This document shows, piece by piece, positions 44,149-53,020 of a DNA stretch of 64,000 nt (positions are counted from its first letter, which is position 1; every line of letters begins with the position of its first letter). Below the pieces are notes generated by a model that worked only from the letters and a program-made list of their open reading frames with translations, searched no databases and was not told where the DNA came from. The translations under genes were made by a program, and so were the position numbers. The stretch covers positions 682,001 through 746,000 of the forward strand of contig CAWJPW010000011.1 in NCBI GenBank assembly GCA_963844845.1. Reading direction: 5' to 3'. The DNA comes from CAWJPW01 sp963844845 (GTDB taxonomy: Bacteria; Acidobacteriota; Thermoanaerobaculia; Thermoanaerobaculales; Sulfomarinibacteraceae).

Positions 44149-45437
44149 AGTCCACCCACAGGATTCTCCTCGCCGCCCTCGCCGGGCTTCTCGTCGTGAC
44201 CGCAGCCTTCGCCCAGGAGGACCTCTACCTGGAGATCACCCAGCCGGGGCTCACACGGGTGTCGGTCGCTACGCCGGCATTCCTCGTGCTCCCCGGCACG
44301 CCGTCGGAGGCCGCCCGCACGTTCCAGTCCACTCTCGACGGCGACCTCGAGGCCGCCGCCCCCATTGCGGTGCTCGACCGGCGCCTCTACGGGCTGGTGG
44401 AGGAGACACCACAGCAGGATGTCCTCTACCAACGCTGGCGCGCCATCGGCGCCCAGTTCCTGCTCACCGGAAGTCTCGCCAGCGCCGGGGGTCAGCTGGT
44501 GGTGGAGACCCGCCTGGTCGACCTGACCTCCGGCGAGCTCGCCTTTGCCAAGCGCTATCGCGCCGGCCTCTCGGCGGCCCAGGTCATGGCCAATACCCTC
44601 GCCAATGACCTGGTCAAGGTCTTCACCGGGCGGCCAGGGCCGTTCCTGTCCAAGATCGCCTTTGTCTCGGATCGCACCGGCGCATCGGAGCTCTGGCTCA
44701 TGGACTGGGATGGCTCCAACCCACGCCAGCTCACCAAGCACAACTCCATCGCCGTCGGTCCGGCCTGGTCCCCCAACGGCCAGACCATCGCCTTCACCTC
44801 GTTCCTGCGCAACCGCCCCGATCTCTTCCTGCTGGTGCCCAAGGAGGGTTACCTCAAGCCTCTATGGTCCGAGGGCGGCGTGAACTCCTCGCCGAGCTTC
44901 TCGCCCGACGGCAAGACCGTGTTCTTCGCGTCGTCCACCGACGGCAACACCGACATCTATGCGATCCCCGCGGCGGGCGGCACACCGCAGCGACTCACCA
45001 GCGCCCGCGCCATCGATACCCAGCCGGCGATCTCCCCCAACGGTCGGCAGATCGCCTTCACTTCGACACGCTCGGGGACACCGCAGATCTACCTCATGGA
45101 CGCCGATGGCTCCAACGTCCGCCGCCTCACCTTTCAAGGGAGCTTCAACGACGAGGCCGCGTGGGCGCCGGACGGCCTTCGCCTCGCCTGCACCACCAAG
45201 CACGCGGGGCACTTCCAGATCGCCACCGTGGACGTCATCAACGGTGACGAGCGGGTGATCTCGGCCCCCGGCAACAACGAGTCGCCGACCTTCTCCCCCG
45301 ACGGCTCCATGCTGGCGTTTTCGTCCGACCGCACCGGCACGCCTCAGGTCTACGTCACTGACAGCCAAGGGCGACCTCGGCAGCTCACCACCGAGGGCAG
45401 CAGCCACTCGCCGGCATGGTCGCCCAGCGCCGACTGA
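44145..45437 (+). CDS. tolB: Tol-Pal system beta-propeller protein TolB
   Basis: A 430-residue periplasmic protein with a Sec signal (residues 1-23), an N-terminal alpha/beta domain to about 165 and a six-bladed propeller after it. The blades repeat motifs such as IAFVSDRTGASELWLMDWDG, SPNGQTIAF, SPDGKTVFFAS and ISPNGRQIAFTS. TolB binds Pal and couples it to the TolA/TonB arm. It starts inside the stop of the TonB-like gene. No pal or cpoB gene follows. Confidence 0.93.
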   Translation: MKSTHRILLAALAGLLVVTAAFAQEDLYLEITQPGLTRVSVATPAFLVLPGTPSEAARTFQSTLDGDLEAAAPIAVLDRRLYGLVEETPQQDVLYQRWRAIGAQFLLTGSLASAGGQLVVETRLVDLTSGELAFAKRYRAGLSAAQVMANTLANDLVKVFTGRPGPFLSKIAFVSDRTGASELWLMDWDGSNPRQLTKHNSIAVGPAWSPNGQTIAFTSFLRNRPDLFLLVPKEGYLKPLWSEGGVNSSPSFSPDGKTVFFASSTDGNTDIYAIPAAGGTPQRLTSARAIDTQPAISPNGRQIAFTSTRSGTPQIYLMDADGSNVRRLTFQGSFNDEAAWAPDGLRLACTTKHAGHFQIATVDVINGDERVISAPGNNESPTFSPDGSMLAFSSDRTGTPQVYVTDSQGRPRQLTTEGSSHSPAWSPSAD

Positions 45438-45469
45438 CCCCGGGGGCCGGAGCCGTCCTCGTGCTGCCG

Positions 45470-45475
45470 TACAAT
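45470..45475 (+). promoter_or_regulatory. -10 box for zinc-ribbon gene
   Basis: TACAAT about 57 bases before the ATG at 45532, with a GGAGG ribosome-binding site in the leader. Confidence 0.4.
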
Positions 45476-45531
45476 GACCGCGGGCTGCCCTTGGCCGGAG
45501 GTGCCGACGGCGGCCCGTTCATGGAGGCCAG

Positions 45532-45975
45532 ATGAGCGACCGCAAGTACCGACACCGCGGCTACCAGGACTCGGATCACGAGGATCGCCCCAAGGCCCCG
45601 CGACAGCAGGACGAGACGCTGCGCAGCCCCCGTCTCGAAGGAGCTCCCCGCGGCCGCACCGTCGGCGCGCCCCAGGAGGCGGTCTTCCGTTGCGCGGTGT
45701 GCGGTCACAAGGCCCCGCTGCTGGGCGACGTGGCACCCGACGCCGCCTGCGCTGGCTGCGGCAAGCCCCTGCACACCTGCACCAACTGCACGTTCTTCGA
45801 CTCCGGCGCCCGCTTCGAGTGCCGCAAGCCAATCCCCCAGCGGATCGAGAGCAAGACGAAGGCCAACACCTGTGAGCTCTTCCAGCCCAAGGCGGTGCGC
45901 GACCTCCAGGCCCGCGGCCCGGCCGCCCCCCAGGACGCCCGCTCCGCCTTCGACGCCCTGTTCAAGAAGAGCTGA
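45532..45975 (+). CDS. Zinc-ribbon protein of unknown function
   Basis: A 147-residue soluble protein. After a charged, disordered N-terminus of ~50 residues come three cysteine clusters: CAVC, CAGC and CTNC, plus single Cys in FECRK and NTCELF. This predicts one or two zinc ribbons. GGAGG lies 4 bases before ATG 45532. It stands 94 bases after tolB where a pal gene is often found, but it has no signal peptide and is not Pal. No family name is certain. Confidence 0.72.
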   Translation: MSDRKYRHRGYQDSDHEDRPKAPRQQDETLRSPRLEGAPRGRTVGAPQEAVFRCAVCGHKAPLLGDVAPDAACAGCGKPLHTCTNCTFFDSGARFECRKPIPQRIESKTKANTCELFQPKAVRDLQARGPAAPQDARSAFDALFKKS

Positions 45976-46020
45976 GCGGGCGCCGCCGACCAGACTCCTC
46001 CCGCGAAAGGATCACCCGAG

Positions 46021-47325
46021 ATGACTGCCGAGCAGAGCTGGTTCCACCCATCGAGACGTCCGTACCGCTTCACCATCCTGCTGTTCGTGAGCCTCCTCAC
46101 CTACGGCTCGTACTTCGCGTACGACTCAGTGGGCGCCATTGCCCCCACCCTGCTGCGAGTGCTCGACGTCCAGCGCAGCGCCATCGGGACCATGTACACG
46201 GTCTACAGCGTCGCGGCCATCCTCTCGGTCTTCCTGGGTGGCCTGCTCATCGACCGAATCGGGACCCGCGCCGCCAGCACGATCTTCGCGCTGCTGGTCG
46301 CCGTGGGCGCCGTCGTCGTCGCCCTGGCGCCGAGCATCCTGATGGTCTACGTCGGACGCTTCATCTTCGGAGCAGGCTCGGAGGCGCTGGTGGTGGCGCA
46401 GAGCGCCATTCTCGCCCGCTGGTTCAAAGGCAAGGAGCTGGCACTCTCGTTCGGTATCGCGCTCACCATCAGCCGCCTCGGTACCCTCTTCTCGTTCAAC
46501 ACCGAGGAGCTCATCGCCAAGTACTTCGGCGACTACCGCGCCGCCCTCTGGGCCGCCGTGCTGCTGTGCCTGGTGTCACTGGGTGCCGCCCTGGTCTACT
46601 GGGCGATGGACCGCCGCGGCGCCCGGGCGCTCGAGCTGGAGGACGCCGGCGCCGAGGACAAGGTCGTCCTCTCCGACATCAAGAAGTTCCCGGCCTCGTT
46701 CTGGTACGTGGCGATCCTCTGCGTGACCTTCTACTCGGCGATCTTCCCGTTCACCGCCCTGTCCACCGACTTCTTCCACGACAAGTGGGGGATCCCCCTC
46801 ACCGTGGGCGAGGGCGGCGGCTTTCTCTACCAGGTCTTCTACAACGTCATCCACATGTTCTCCACCGCCGGCGGCACCACCACCATCATCATCGCCGCCT
46901 CCATGTTCCTCGCCCCCTTCGCGGGCCAGCTGGTGGACAAGATCGGCAAGCGCGCCTCCCTCATGACCCTGGGCTCGCTCCTGCTGATCCCGAGCTTCCT
47001 GGTGATGGCTTTCAGCATGGTGGAGCCGCGCTACCCCATGATGCTGCTCGGCGCCGCCTTCGTCCTGGTGCCGGCGGCGATGTGGCCGGCCGTCCCGCTC
47101 ATCGTCCGCAAAGAGATGGTGGGCTCGGCCTTCGGCCTCATCACGATGATCCAGAACATCGGCCTCGCCCTCTTCCCCTACCTCAACGGCAAGCTCCGGG
47201 ATGTCACTCACACCTACACGGCGAGCATGGTGATGTTTGCCAGTCTCGGCGTGGTGGGCCTCATCTTCGCCTACCTGCTCAAGCGCGCCGATGCGCGGGA
47301 GGGCGGAGCGCTGGAACGCCCGTAG
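46021..47325 (+). CDS. Major facilitator superfamily transporter
   Basis: A 434-residue membrane protein with about 12 hydrophobic helices. The first loop motif is LIDRIGTRAAS (MFS motif A), repeated in the second half as LVDKIGKRAS. The N-terminal region SYFAYDSVGAIAPTL resembles MFSD1-type or organic-anion symporters. The substrate is unknown. GAAAGGA lies 9 bases before the ATG. It is a single gene after a 45-base gap and is followed by a repeat-bearing intergenic region. Confidence 0.88.
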   Translation: MTAEQSWFHPSRRPYRFTILLFVSLLTYGSYFAYDSVGAIAPTLLRVLDVQRSAIGTMYTVYSVAAILSVFLGGLLIDRIGTRAASTIFALLVAVGAVVVALAPSILMVYVGRFIFGAGSEALVVAQSAILARWFKGKELALSFGIALTISRLGTLFSFNTEELIAKYFGDYRAALWAAVLLCLVSLGAALVYWAMDRRGARALELEDAGAEDKVVLSDIKKFPASFWYVAILCVTFYSAIFPFTALSTDFFHDKWGIPLTVGEGGGFLYQVFYNVIHMFSTAGGTTTIIIAASMFLAPFAGQLVDKIGKRASLMTLGSLLLIPSFLVMAFSMVEPRYPMMLLGAAFVLVPAAMWPAVPLIVRKEMVGSAFGLITMIQNIGLALFPYLNGKLRDVTHTYTASMVMFASLGVVGLIFAYLLKRADAREGGALERP

Positions 47326-47676
47326 CCGGCCCGCCCACCCCTCTCCTTGGCTCTCGGCGAAGCCTCGTCGACACCGCCCCTGAGCACAGACCCTCCGGCG
47401 GGTGTGCCGTCCCTGACACTTTTTCTGGTGTGCTTTCTCGCTCGGAGCGCGACCGCGGAAACAGTGTCAGGGGGGCTCCCTCGGCCCTTCGCGCACGCAG
47501 TAGTGGCCTCGAGTACGCGAGAGGCGTCTCGGCGACGGGCCCGAAGGAGGCCAAGATGCCGTTCGCGAGCGAAGCTCGGTGCCCCCTTCGGGACCGGGCC
47601 GACGGGCGGCTGCGGAGCGGCCGCACGGACGCCGGAGTCGGGAGCAAAGACAATCTCGACTCGCTGCCGCGCACCT
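47326..47676. other. Intergenic region with palindromic repeat
   Basis: 351 bases without a supported gene. It contains the hairpin element at 47411-47472 and several short GC-rich palindromes, for example around 47575-47620. Both flanking genes point into it. Confidence 0.5.
47411..47472. repeat. REP-like hairpin element
   Basis: A 62-base palindromic unit. CCCTGACACT (47411-47420) pairs with AGTGTCAGGG (47463-47472), and the homology of the two arms extends to 17 bases with two mismatches. A small hairpin, GCTCGGAGC, sits in the centre. Termini of this kind occur in REP elements associated with Y1 transposases, but none is present here. Confidence 0.55.
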
Positions 47677-48924
47677 TCAGCTATACACCTTCTCCTCGCC
47701 GAACTCCGCCCCCGTGGCGTCGGCCTCGATATCCCGCCCAGTGGGTTGGCTCTTGAGCAGCTCGCGGAAGTACTCGTGCTGGATCACCAGGTTCATGATC
47801 TCGTTGGTACCCGTCCAGATGGTGATGAGCCGGACATCGCGGAGCATGCGCTCCACCGGGTAGATGTCGGTGTAGCCGATGCCGCCGAGGATCTGCATGG
47901 CGTGGTTGACCACCTCCCAGGCGGCCTCGGTGGCGCACTTTTTGGCCTCGGAGACCAGCCGCCGCACCTTGCCGGAGTCCTCGCCGGCGTCCACGGTGCG
48001 CGCCACCGCGTGGTTGAGGGCGCGGGCCGCGTCGAGGCGGGTCTGGCTCTCGGCGACCTTGAAGCTGACCCCCTCGAAGCGGCGGATCTTCTCGCCGAAG
48101 GCGTGGCGCCGGTCGGCGTAGCGGGCGGCGATCTCCAGGCACGCGCGACCCATTCCCACCGCGCCGCCGGCCGAGGTGAGCCGCTCGGGCACCATCATCC
48201 GGTGGAAGACCGCGGTGCCGTTGCCGACACCTGCCTCGCCGCCCAGGACATTCGCCACCGGCACCGGTGCGTCCTTGAACACCAGCCGGCCGGTGCCCCC
48301 GCCGCGGGTGCCCATGAGCCCGTACACATGGTGCACCTCGACCCCGGGACCGCGCTCGACCAGGAACGCGGTCATCGCCCGCTTGGGGTCATCGATCCCC
48401 TCGACGCGGCCGTACACCAGAATCAGATCCGCGCCCTCGGCGCCCACCACGAAGCGCTTCTGGCCGGTGAGCCTGAAGACGTCGCCGTCACGCCGCGCCA
48501 CCGTGGTGGCGGCGAAGAAGTCCGAGCCTCCCCGCGGCTCGGTGAGCCCCTCCGCCACTGCGAGCTCGCCGCGCAGCACCGGCGCCAGGAAACGCTGCTT
48601 CTGGTCCTCGCTCCCGAAGGTGTGGATCGCCTCGCCGACGATGGAGACCAGCGACCAGAGGCAGGCCAGCGACGTCCCCAGCACTCCGAGCTCCTCCAGC
48701 CCCGCCATCTCGGCCGTCCAGGGTAGCCCGCGCCCGCCCCAGCGCTCGTCGAAGCGCGGGCCGAGCAGGTGGCAGCGGGCGGCCTCCTGGAGGAACTCGC
48801 GCGGGAACGTCACCTTCCCTGCGTCCATGTCGCGGATCAGCTGGGCCGGAACCGAGGCGGCGAAGGCGCGCATCTCATCGCGAAAGGCCCGATCGTCAGG
48901 GGAAAGCAGCGCATCGAGGTCCAT
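47677..48924 (-). CDS. Acyl-CoA dehydrogenase family flavoprotein
   Basis: A 415-residue FAD enzyme of the acyl-CoA dehydrogenase fold. Signatures are GLTEPRGGSDFFAATT and the C-terminal QILGGIGYTDIYPVERMLRD. The catalytic Glu in the usual YEGT box of medium-chain dehydrogenases is replaced: the segment reads IWTGTNEIM, so the base must lie elsewhere or the reaction differs. ATG 48924 is chosen for GGAGG 5 bases upstream; TACACT (48949 to 48944) is a likely -10. It stands alone, so its substrate is not indicated. Confidence 0.88.
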   Translation of the reverse strand: MDLDALLSPDDRAFRDEMRAFAASVPAQLIRDMDAGKVTFPREFLQEAARCHLLGPRFDERWGGRGLPWTAEMAGLEELGVLGTSLACLWSLVSIVGEAIHTFGSEDQKQRFLAPVLRGELAVAEGLTEPRGGSDFFAATTVARRDGDVFRLTGQKRFVVGAEGADLILVYGRVEGIDDPKRAMTAFLVERGPGVEVHHVYGLMGTRGGGTGRLVFKDAPVPVANVLGGEAGVGNGTAVFHRMMVPERLTSAGGAVGMGRACLEIAARYADRRHAFGEKIRRFEGVSFKVAESQTRLDAARALNHAVARTVDAGEDSGKVRRLVSEAKKCATEAAWEVVNHAMQILGGIGYTDIYPVERMLRDVRLITIWTGTNEIMNLVIQHEYFRELLKSQPTGRDIEADATGAEFGEEKVYS

Positions 48925-49103
48925 GAGCACCTCCGATCCTGACAGTGTAGCGCGGAGCAGCAGGAGCAAAGAGAACGCAGCCCCCCTCCCGCCCCGCCAC
49001 AGTCGACCGTTCCTCGGGCTCGGTGACGCAGCCACGAGGCGGCGGCGCCCCGCTCACGACGAGCGCCTCACTCTTCACTAGGCGGGTGGGCGGGTGGCTC
49101 TGC

Positions 49104-49109
49104 TATACT
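49104..49109 (+). promoter_or_regulatory. -10 box of phosphoesterase gene
   Basis: TATACT, about 53 bases before the GTG at 49163. Confidence 0.45.
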
Positions 49110-49162
49110 CTCGCGAGCGTCTTCGGGCGCGCCCGCCTTCAGATGGGGGAACTCCGAACATC

Positions 49163-49999
49163 GTGCTTACCAGACGACGGTTTCTACAGCTCGGCTCTGT
49201 CAGCCTCGCCGGCTCCTTGGGTATGGCTCGTATCGGTCTTGCCGAAGCGGCCGATCTGCCCGGGCTCCGTCACTCCACCCTGCGCCTCCCCGACCTCCCG
49301 CATGAGTGGGACGGTCTGGTGGTGGCGCAGATCTCGGACGTCCACGCCGGGCCCTACATGTCCCCCTCGCGGATGAGGAGGGTGCGCGACCTGGTGATGA
49401 CGGCGGCGCCTGACCTGGTGGTCTTCACCGGCGACCAGGTGGACCGGCGCGACTCCGACGCCTCCCTCTTCGCCGCCGGGTTCGCCGGGATCTCCGCTCC
49501 CCTCGGCGTCTACGGCGTCCTCGGCAACCACGACTACTACATCGACCCGCGCCGCGCGCGCTGGGCGCTGGAGCACGCCGGCATCACGCCCCTGGTCAAC
49601 CGTGGTGTCGAGCTGGAGCGGCACGGCTCTCGACTCGCTCTGGTGGGTGTGAACGACCTGTCCGGCGGGGCCGACTTTAGCGTTCTGGGTCAGCACCCTG
49701 GCGCCTTCCGGGTCTGCCTCAGCCACCAGCCGCAGACATGGACCGAGGCGCTCGCCCACGGCGCCCACCTGACCCTCTCGGGCCACACCCACGGTGGCCA
49801 GATCGCACTGCCCAGCCGCAACCTCAACGTCGCGCGCCTGCAGACCCGCTACATCGCTGGGCCGTACCGGCGTGAGGACGCTCTCCTGTACGTGTCCCGC
49901 GGCATCGGCGTGGGCGCGGTACCGCTGCGGGTGGGCGCCCCGCCCGAGGTGGACATCCTGACGCTGCGGCGTGCCGTGGCGGTGGCAGCCGCCGCGTAG
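49163..49999 (+). CDS. Tat-exported metallophosphoesterase
   Basis: A 278-residue calcineurin-like phosphoesterase with all metal motifs: DVH, GDQVD, GNHD and GHTHGG. It resembles the YkuE/UDP-2,3-diacylglucosamine hydrolase-like group. The N-terminus VLTRRRFLQLGSVSL has the twin-arginine motif followed by a hydrophobic stretch, so export is by the Tat path. GTG 49163 is chosen to give this signal at the very N-terminus; the Shine-Dalgarno (GGGGGA) is rather far. The substrate, perhaps a phospholipid headgroup, is unknown. Confidence 0.88.
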   Translation: MLTRRRFLQLGSVSLAGSLGMARIGLAEAADLPGLRHSTLRLPDLPHEWDGLVVAQISDVHAGPYMSPSRMRRVRDLVMTAAPDLVVFTGDQVDRRDSDASLFAAGFAGISAPLGVYGVLGNHDYYIDPRRARWALEHAGITPLVNRGVELERHGSRLALVGVNDLSGGADFSVLGQHPGAFRVCLSHQPQTWTEALAHGAHLTLSGHTHGGQIALPSRNLNVARLQTRYIAGPYRREDALLYVSRGIGVGAVPLRVGAPPEVDILTLRRAVAVAAAA

Positions 50000-50029
50000 C
50001 CCTCGTCGGCCCGTGCGGCCGGTTGAGAG

Positions 50030-50506
50030 CTACATGGGATAGAGCCCCTCGTCCCGCGCCGGTGGGGGACCGCCGAAGCCACCGCCCTCCTCGCCCATCT
50101 CCTCCCCGAGTGCGTCTCCGAGGTCTTCCTCTACCTGCTCGGGGTCCTCTCCCGCCTCCAGGCGCCGGATCATCTCCTCCATGGCGGGGGTGACCGGCTC
50201 ACCGGCAAGCTCGGTCATGCGCCGCACCGCCTTGGCCATCTGGCGCGGGTCGTTCTCGTCCATCCCCTCGAGCTCGGAGGCGAGCCGCATCATCTCGCGC
50301 TCCATGCGGGGGTCGTCGAGGTCGGCACCCTCGCCGGCCGCCGAAGCAGCCGAGCCGCCGCGCCCAACCCCGAAGCGCGAGGGCACCCGGGCGAGGTCCC
50401 CGGCGCCGCAGCGGGGACAGCTCGGGACCTTTGCCGTGTCCACCTTGAAGGAGTGGAAGCTGTAGATCCGGTTGCAGTGCCTGCACAGAAACTCGTAGAC
50501 GGGCAT
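50030..50506 (-). CDS. FmdB-family zinc-ribbon protein
   Basis: A 158-residue protein. The N-terminal FmdB-type ribbon is MPVYEFLCRHCNRIY with a second CPRC pair. A Gly/Ser linker, a helical segment (residues ~75-125) and an acidic C-terminus follow. FmdB proteins are putative regulators, but no target is known. ATG 50506 is chosen for GGGGGAG 8 bases upstream. It is the last gene of the zinc-ribbon/HemL-like/hflX/FmdB operon, 20 bases after hflX. Confidence 0.85.
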   Translation of the reverse strand: MPVYEFLCRHCNRIYSFHSFKVDTAKVPSCPRCGAGDLARVPSRFGVGRGGSAASAAGEGADLDDPRMEREMMRLASELEGMDENDPRQMAKAVRRMTELAGEPVTPAMEEMIRRLEAGEDPEQVEEDLGDALGEEMGEEGGGFGGPPPARDEGLYPM

Positions 50507-50526
50507 GGCTTTCTCTCCCCCCAGGC

Positions 50527-51792
50527 TCAAGGCCAGTGCGGGACGACGTAGTCGTCGAGCGCGGCGTCTTGCAGGGCAGCCCCGTCGCTGCGTACCGCCA
50601 GGTCCAGCATCTTCGAACGGAAGCGGCGGGCAACCCGGTGGGGCAGCGCCAGGGCGCGCTCCACCGCCGCGGCATCATCCAACGGGATGCTCAGCACGGC
50701 CACGTCGGACGCCGCCAGGAGCTCCCGCCTGAGGAGCCCGCGGAGCTCATCCAGACCGGCGCCGGTGACGGCCGACACCGCGGCCCACGGGCGCTCGGAG
50801 GGCGGACGGGGAGCCCCGCCGCTCTCCAGGAGATCGATCTTGTTCATCACCACGATGGTGTCAGCCTGGTCGACCCCGAGATCCGAGAGGACCCTGTCCC
50901 CCACGTCGAGATGGTCGCGCCAGTTGGGGTGGGCGACATCGACCACGTGGAGCACGAGGTCGGCCTCCACCGCCTCCTCGAGGGTGGAGCGGAACGGCGC
51001 CACCAGGTGGTGGGGCAGCTTGCGGATGAAGCCGACGGTGTCGGTCACCACGGCGGCGAGCCCCTCGCCCAGGTCGGTGCGGCGGGTGCGCGGGTCCAGC
51101 GTCGCGAAGAGCCGATCCTCCACCAGCGTCGAGCTCGCCGTGAGACAGCGGAAGAGTGAGGACTTGCCGGCGTTGGTGTAACCGACGAGGGCGACCGTGG
51201 CGATCTCGCTCCGTCGCCGTCGCCGCTGGCGACGATCGCGCTCGATGACCGCCAGCTTCTCGCGCAGCTGGGCGATCCGCCGGCCGATGATCCGCCGGTC
51301 GATCTCCAGCTGCGTCTCGCCCACCCCGCGGGTGCCGATGCCGCCGGCCTGGCGCGAGAGGTGCCGCCAGCGCCGGGTGAGCCGCGGCAGCAGGTAGTTG
51401 AGCTGAGCCAGCTCGACCTGGGTCTGGGCTTCACGTGAGCGGGCACGCTGGGCGAAGATGTCGAGGATCACCGCCGCCCGGTCGAGGACCTTCACGTCGT
51501 CGGGCATGGCGCGCTCGAGGTTCCGGGTCTGCGAGCCGGTGAGGTCCTCGTCGAACACCACCGCCTGGACGCCGAGGTCGGCGCACCGCCGCGCCAGCCC
51601 CTCGACGAAGCCGGAGCCCACCAGGGTAGCCGGGTCCGGCGCTGGCCGCTCCTGCAGTGCGCGGTCGAGGACGACGCCGCCGGCGGTGTCCACCAGGCGC
51701 TCGAGCTCGTCGAGGTGCTCCTCGACCTCGTGGCGCGTGACACCTCCCGTCGCCAGGCCGACGATGACGGTACGCTCGCGTTCCGCGCTCAT
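50527..51792 (-). CDS. hflX: Ribosome-associated GTPase HflX
   Basis: A 421-residue GTPase that splits or rescues stalled 70S ribosomes, especially under stress. The N-terminal HflX domain has GGVVLDRALQ and the arginine-rich linker ARSREAQTQVELAQLNYLLPRL. The G domain has Walker A GYTNAGKSS (G1), DTVGFI (G3) and NKID (G4). A short C-terminal domain follows. It begins 5 bases after the HemL-like stop. Confidence 0.94.
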   Translation of the reverse strand: MSAERERTVIVGLATGGVTRHEVEEHLDELERLVDTAGGVVLDRALQERPAPDPATLVGSGFVEGLARRCADLGVQAVVFDEDLTGSQTRNLERAMPDDVKVLDRAAVILDIFAQRARSREAQTQVELAQLNYLLPRLTRRWRHLSRQAGGIGTRGVGETQLEIDRRIIGRRIAQLREKLAVIERDRRQRRRRRSEIATVALVGYTNAGKSSLFRCLTASSTLVEDRLFATLDPRTRRTDLGEGLAAVVTDTVGFIRKLPHHLVAPFRSTLEEAVEADLVLHVVDVAHPNWRDHLDVGDRVLSDLGVDQADTIVVMNKIDLLESGGAPRPPSERPWAAVSAVTGAGLDELRGLLRRELLAASDVAVLSIPLDDAAAVERALALPHRVARRFRSKMLDLAVRSDGAALQDAALDDYVVPHWP

Positions 51793-51797
51793 CCGGT

Positions 51798-53009
51798 TTA
51801 CGGCATGTCCTCCTGGTAAAGGCGCAGCAGCACCCGCTCGCAGGCCGCGAGGGTCTCCTCGACGTCCTTCGCCCCGTGTGTGCTGGAGACGAAAGCGGGA
51901 GCACTGGGCTCCGGCGGGAGCAGCACACCGTCGCGCTGCAGCGCCTCCACCAGGCGCCGGTAGGCGGCAGGGTCGGCCTGCTGCCAGGACGCCCGATTGA
52001 TCACCGGCTCACGCGACATGTAGATGGCGAACACCGAGCCCACCCGGTTCACCACCATCGGGCGGGAGAACCGCTCGGCCAGCGCCAGCATCCCCCGTAC
52101 CAGCTGATCGCTGCGCTCCTCCAGGCGGGCGTAGACGGTATCGTTCTTGAGGATCGAGAGCACGGCGTCGGCCGCCGCCAGGGAAACGGGGTGAGGCACC
52201 GGCAGGGGTCCGTCGGAGGTCATTCCGCCGGCATCGAGCCCGGCACGAAAGCCCACCGCGCCGATGGGGAACCCGCCCCCCAGGGCGCCGCCATACACCG
52301 CCACGTCGGGTGTCACGCCGCTCCACGCAGCCGCCCCGCCGCGGCTCACTCTGAAGCCGGTCACCACCTCGTTGAACATCAGGATCACGCCGTTGGCACG
52401 GCAGACATCGGCCAGCCGGGCCAGGGTGCCGTTGGGGGGCGGCACCACCCCGAAGCGGCTCATCAGCGGATCGACCACCAGGGCGCCGATCCGCGAACCA
52501 CCAGCAGTCAGGGCGGCCTCCACCCGGTCCAGCTGCCAGCCCGGCACCTCCCGCACCGACGAGGCGCCCTCCTCCGTGGACGGCGCCGCCTCGTCCAGAA
52601 CCCAACGGGCGCCGCCGTCCAGCACCAGCACCTGCGGCTTGCCGGTGAAGCGCCGCACCCAGCGCAGGGCCAAAGCTAGGGCCTCGTCCTGGTTGCGGAA
52701 GAAGAACCACGTGCCGACCCAGGGAACGAACTGCTCCAGCGACTCGGCCAGTTCCACCTCCTGGGGGCCGTGCAGGCCCTCGGGGACACCGGTCGCCAGC
52801 ACCTTGCGCACCGCGTCGAGGATGAATTGGTTGGCGTAGCCGACAATGGCCGCGCCGCCGGCAGCGGTGTAGTCGACAAAACCGTGATTGTCCACGTCGT
52901 AGATACGGGCCCCCTGGGCCTTGAGGGCCATGGGGTGACGCTCGGCGCGGGATCTCAGCTCGGGCAGAGCGCGGGAGCGCTCCAACAGCTCGTCACGTCG
53001 GTTCGCCAT
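51798..53009 (-). CDS. HemL-like class III aminotransferase fold, probable pseudoenzyme
   Basis: A 403-residue protein aligned along its length with glutamate-1-semialdehyde aminomutase. The N-terminus has YDVDNHGFVDY and the late HPVSLAAADAVL. Two essential PLP residues are replaced. The Asp that contacts the pyridine nitrogen is Asn213 (FNEVVTGFR), and the Schiff-base Lys, three positions before the GGG turn, is Gly241 (YGGALGGGFPIGA). The phosphate-site SGTEA is NQDEA. It should not bind PLP covalently. Second gene of the zinc-ribbon/hflX operon; a true hemL is not in the window. Binding or regulatory role inferred. Confidence 0.85.
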   Translation of the reverse strand: MANRRDELLERSRALPELRSRAERHPMALKAQGARIYDVDNHGFVDYTAAGGAAIVGYANQFILDAVRKVLATGVPEGLHGPQEVELAESLEQFVPWVGTWFFFRNQDEALALALRWVRRFTGKPQVLVLDGGARWVLDEAAPSTEEGASSVREVPGWQLDRVEAALTAGGSRIGALVVDPLMSRFGVVPPPNGTLARLADVCRANGVILMFNEVVTGFRVSRGGAAAWSGVTPDVAVYGGALGGGFPIGAVGFRAGLDAGGMTSDGPLPVPHPVSLAAADAVLSILKNDTVYARLEERSDQLVRGMLALAERFSRPMVVNRVGSVFAIYMSREPVINRASWQQADPAAYRRLVEALQRDGVLLPPEPSAPAFVSSTHGAKDVEETLAACERVLLRLYQEDMP

Positions 53010-53020
53010 GGTTGTCCTGT

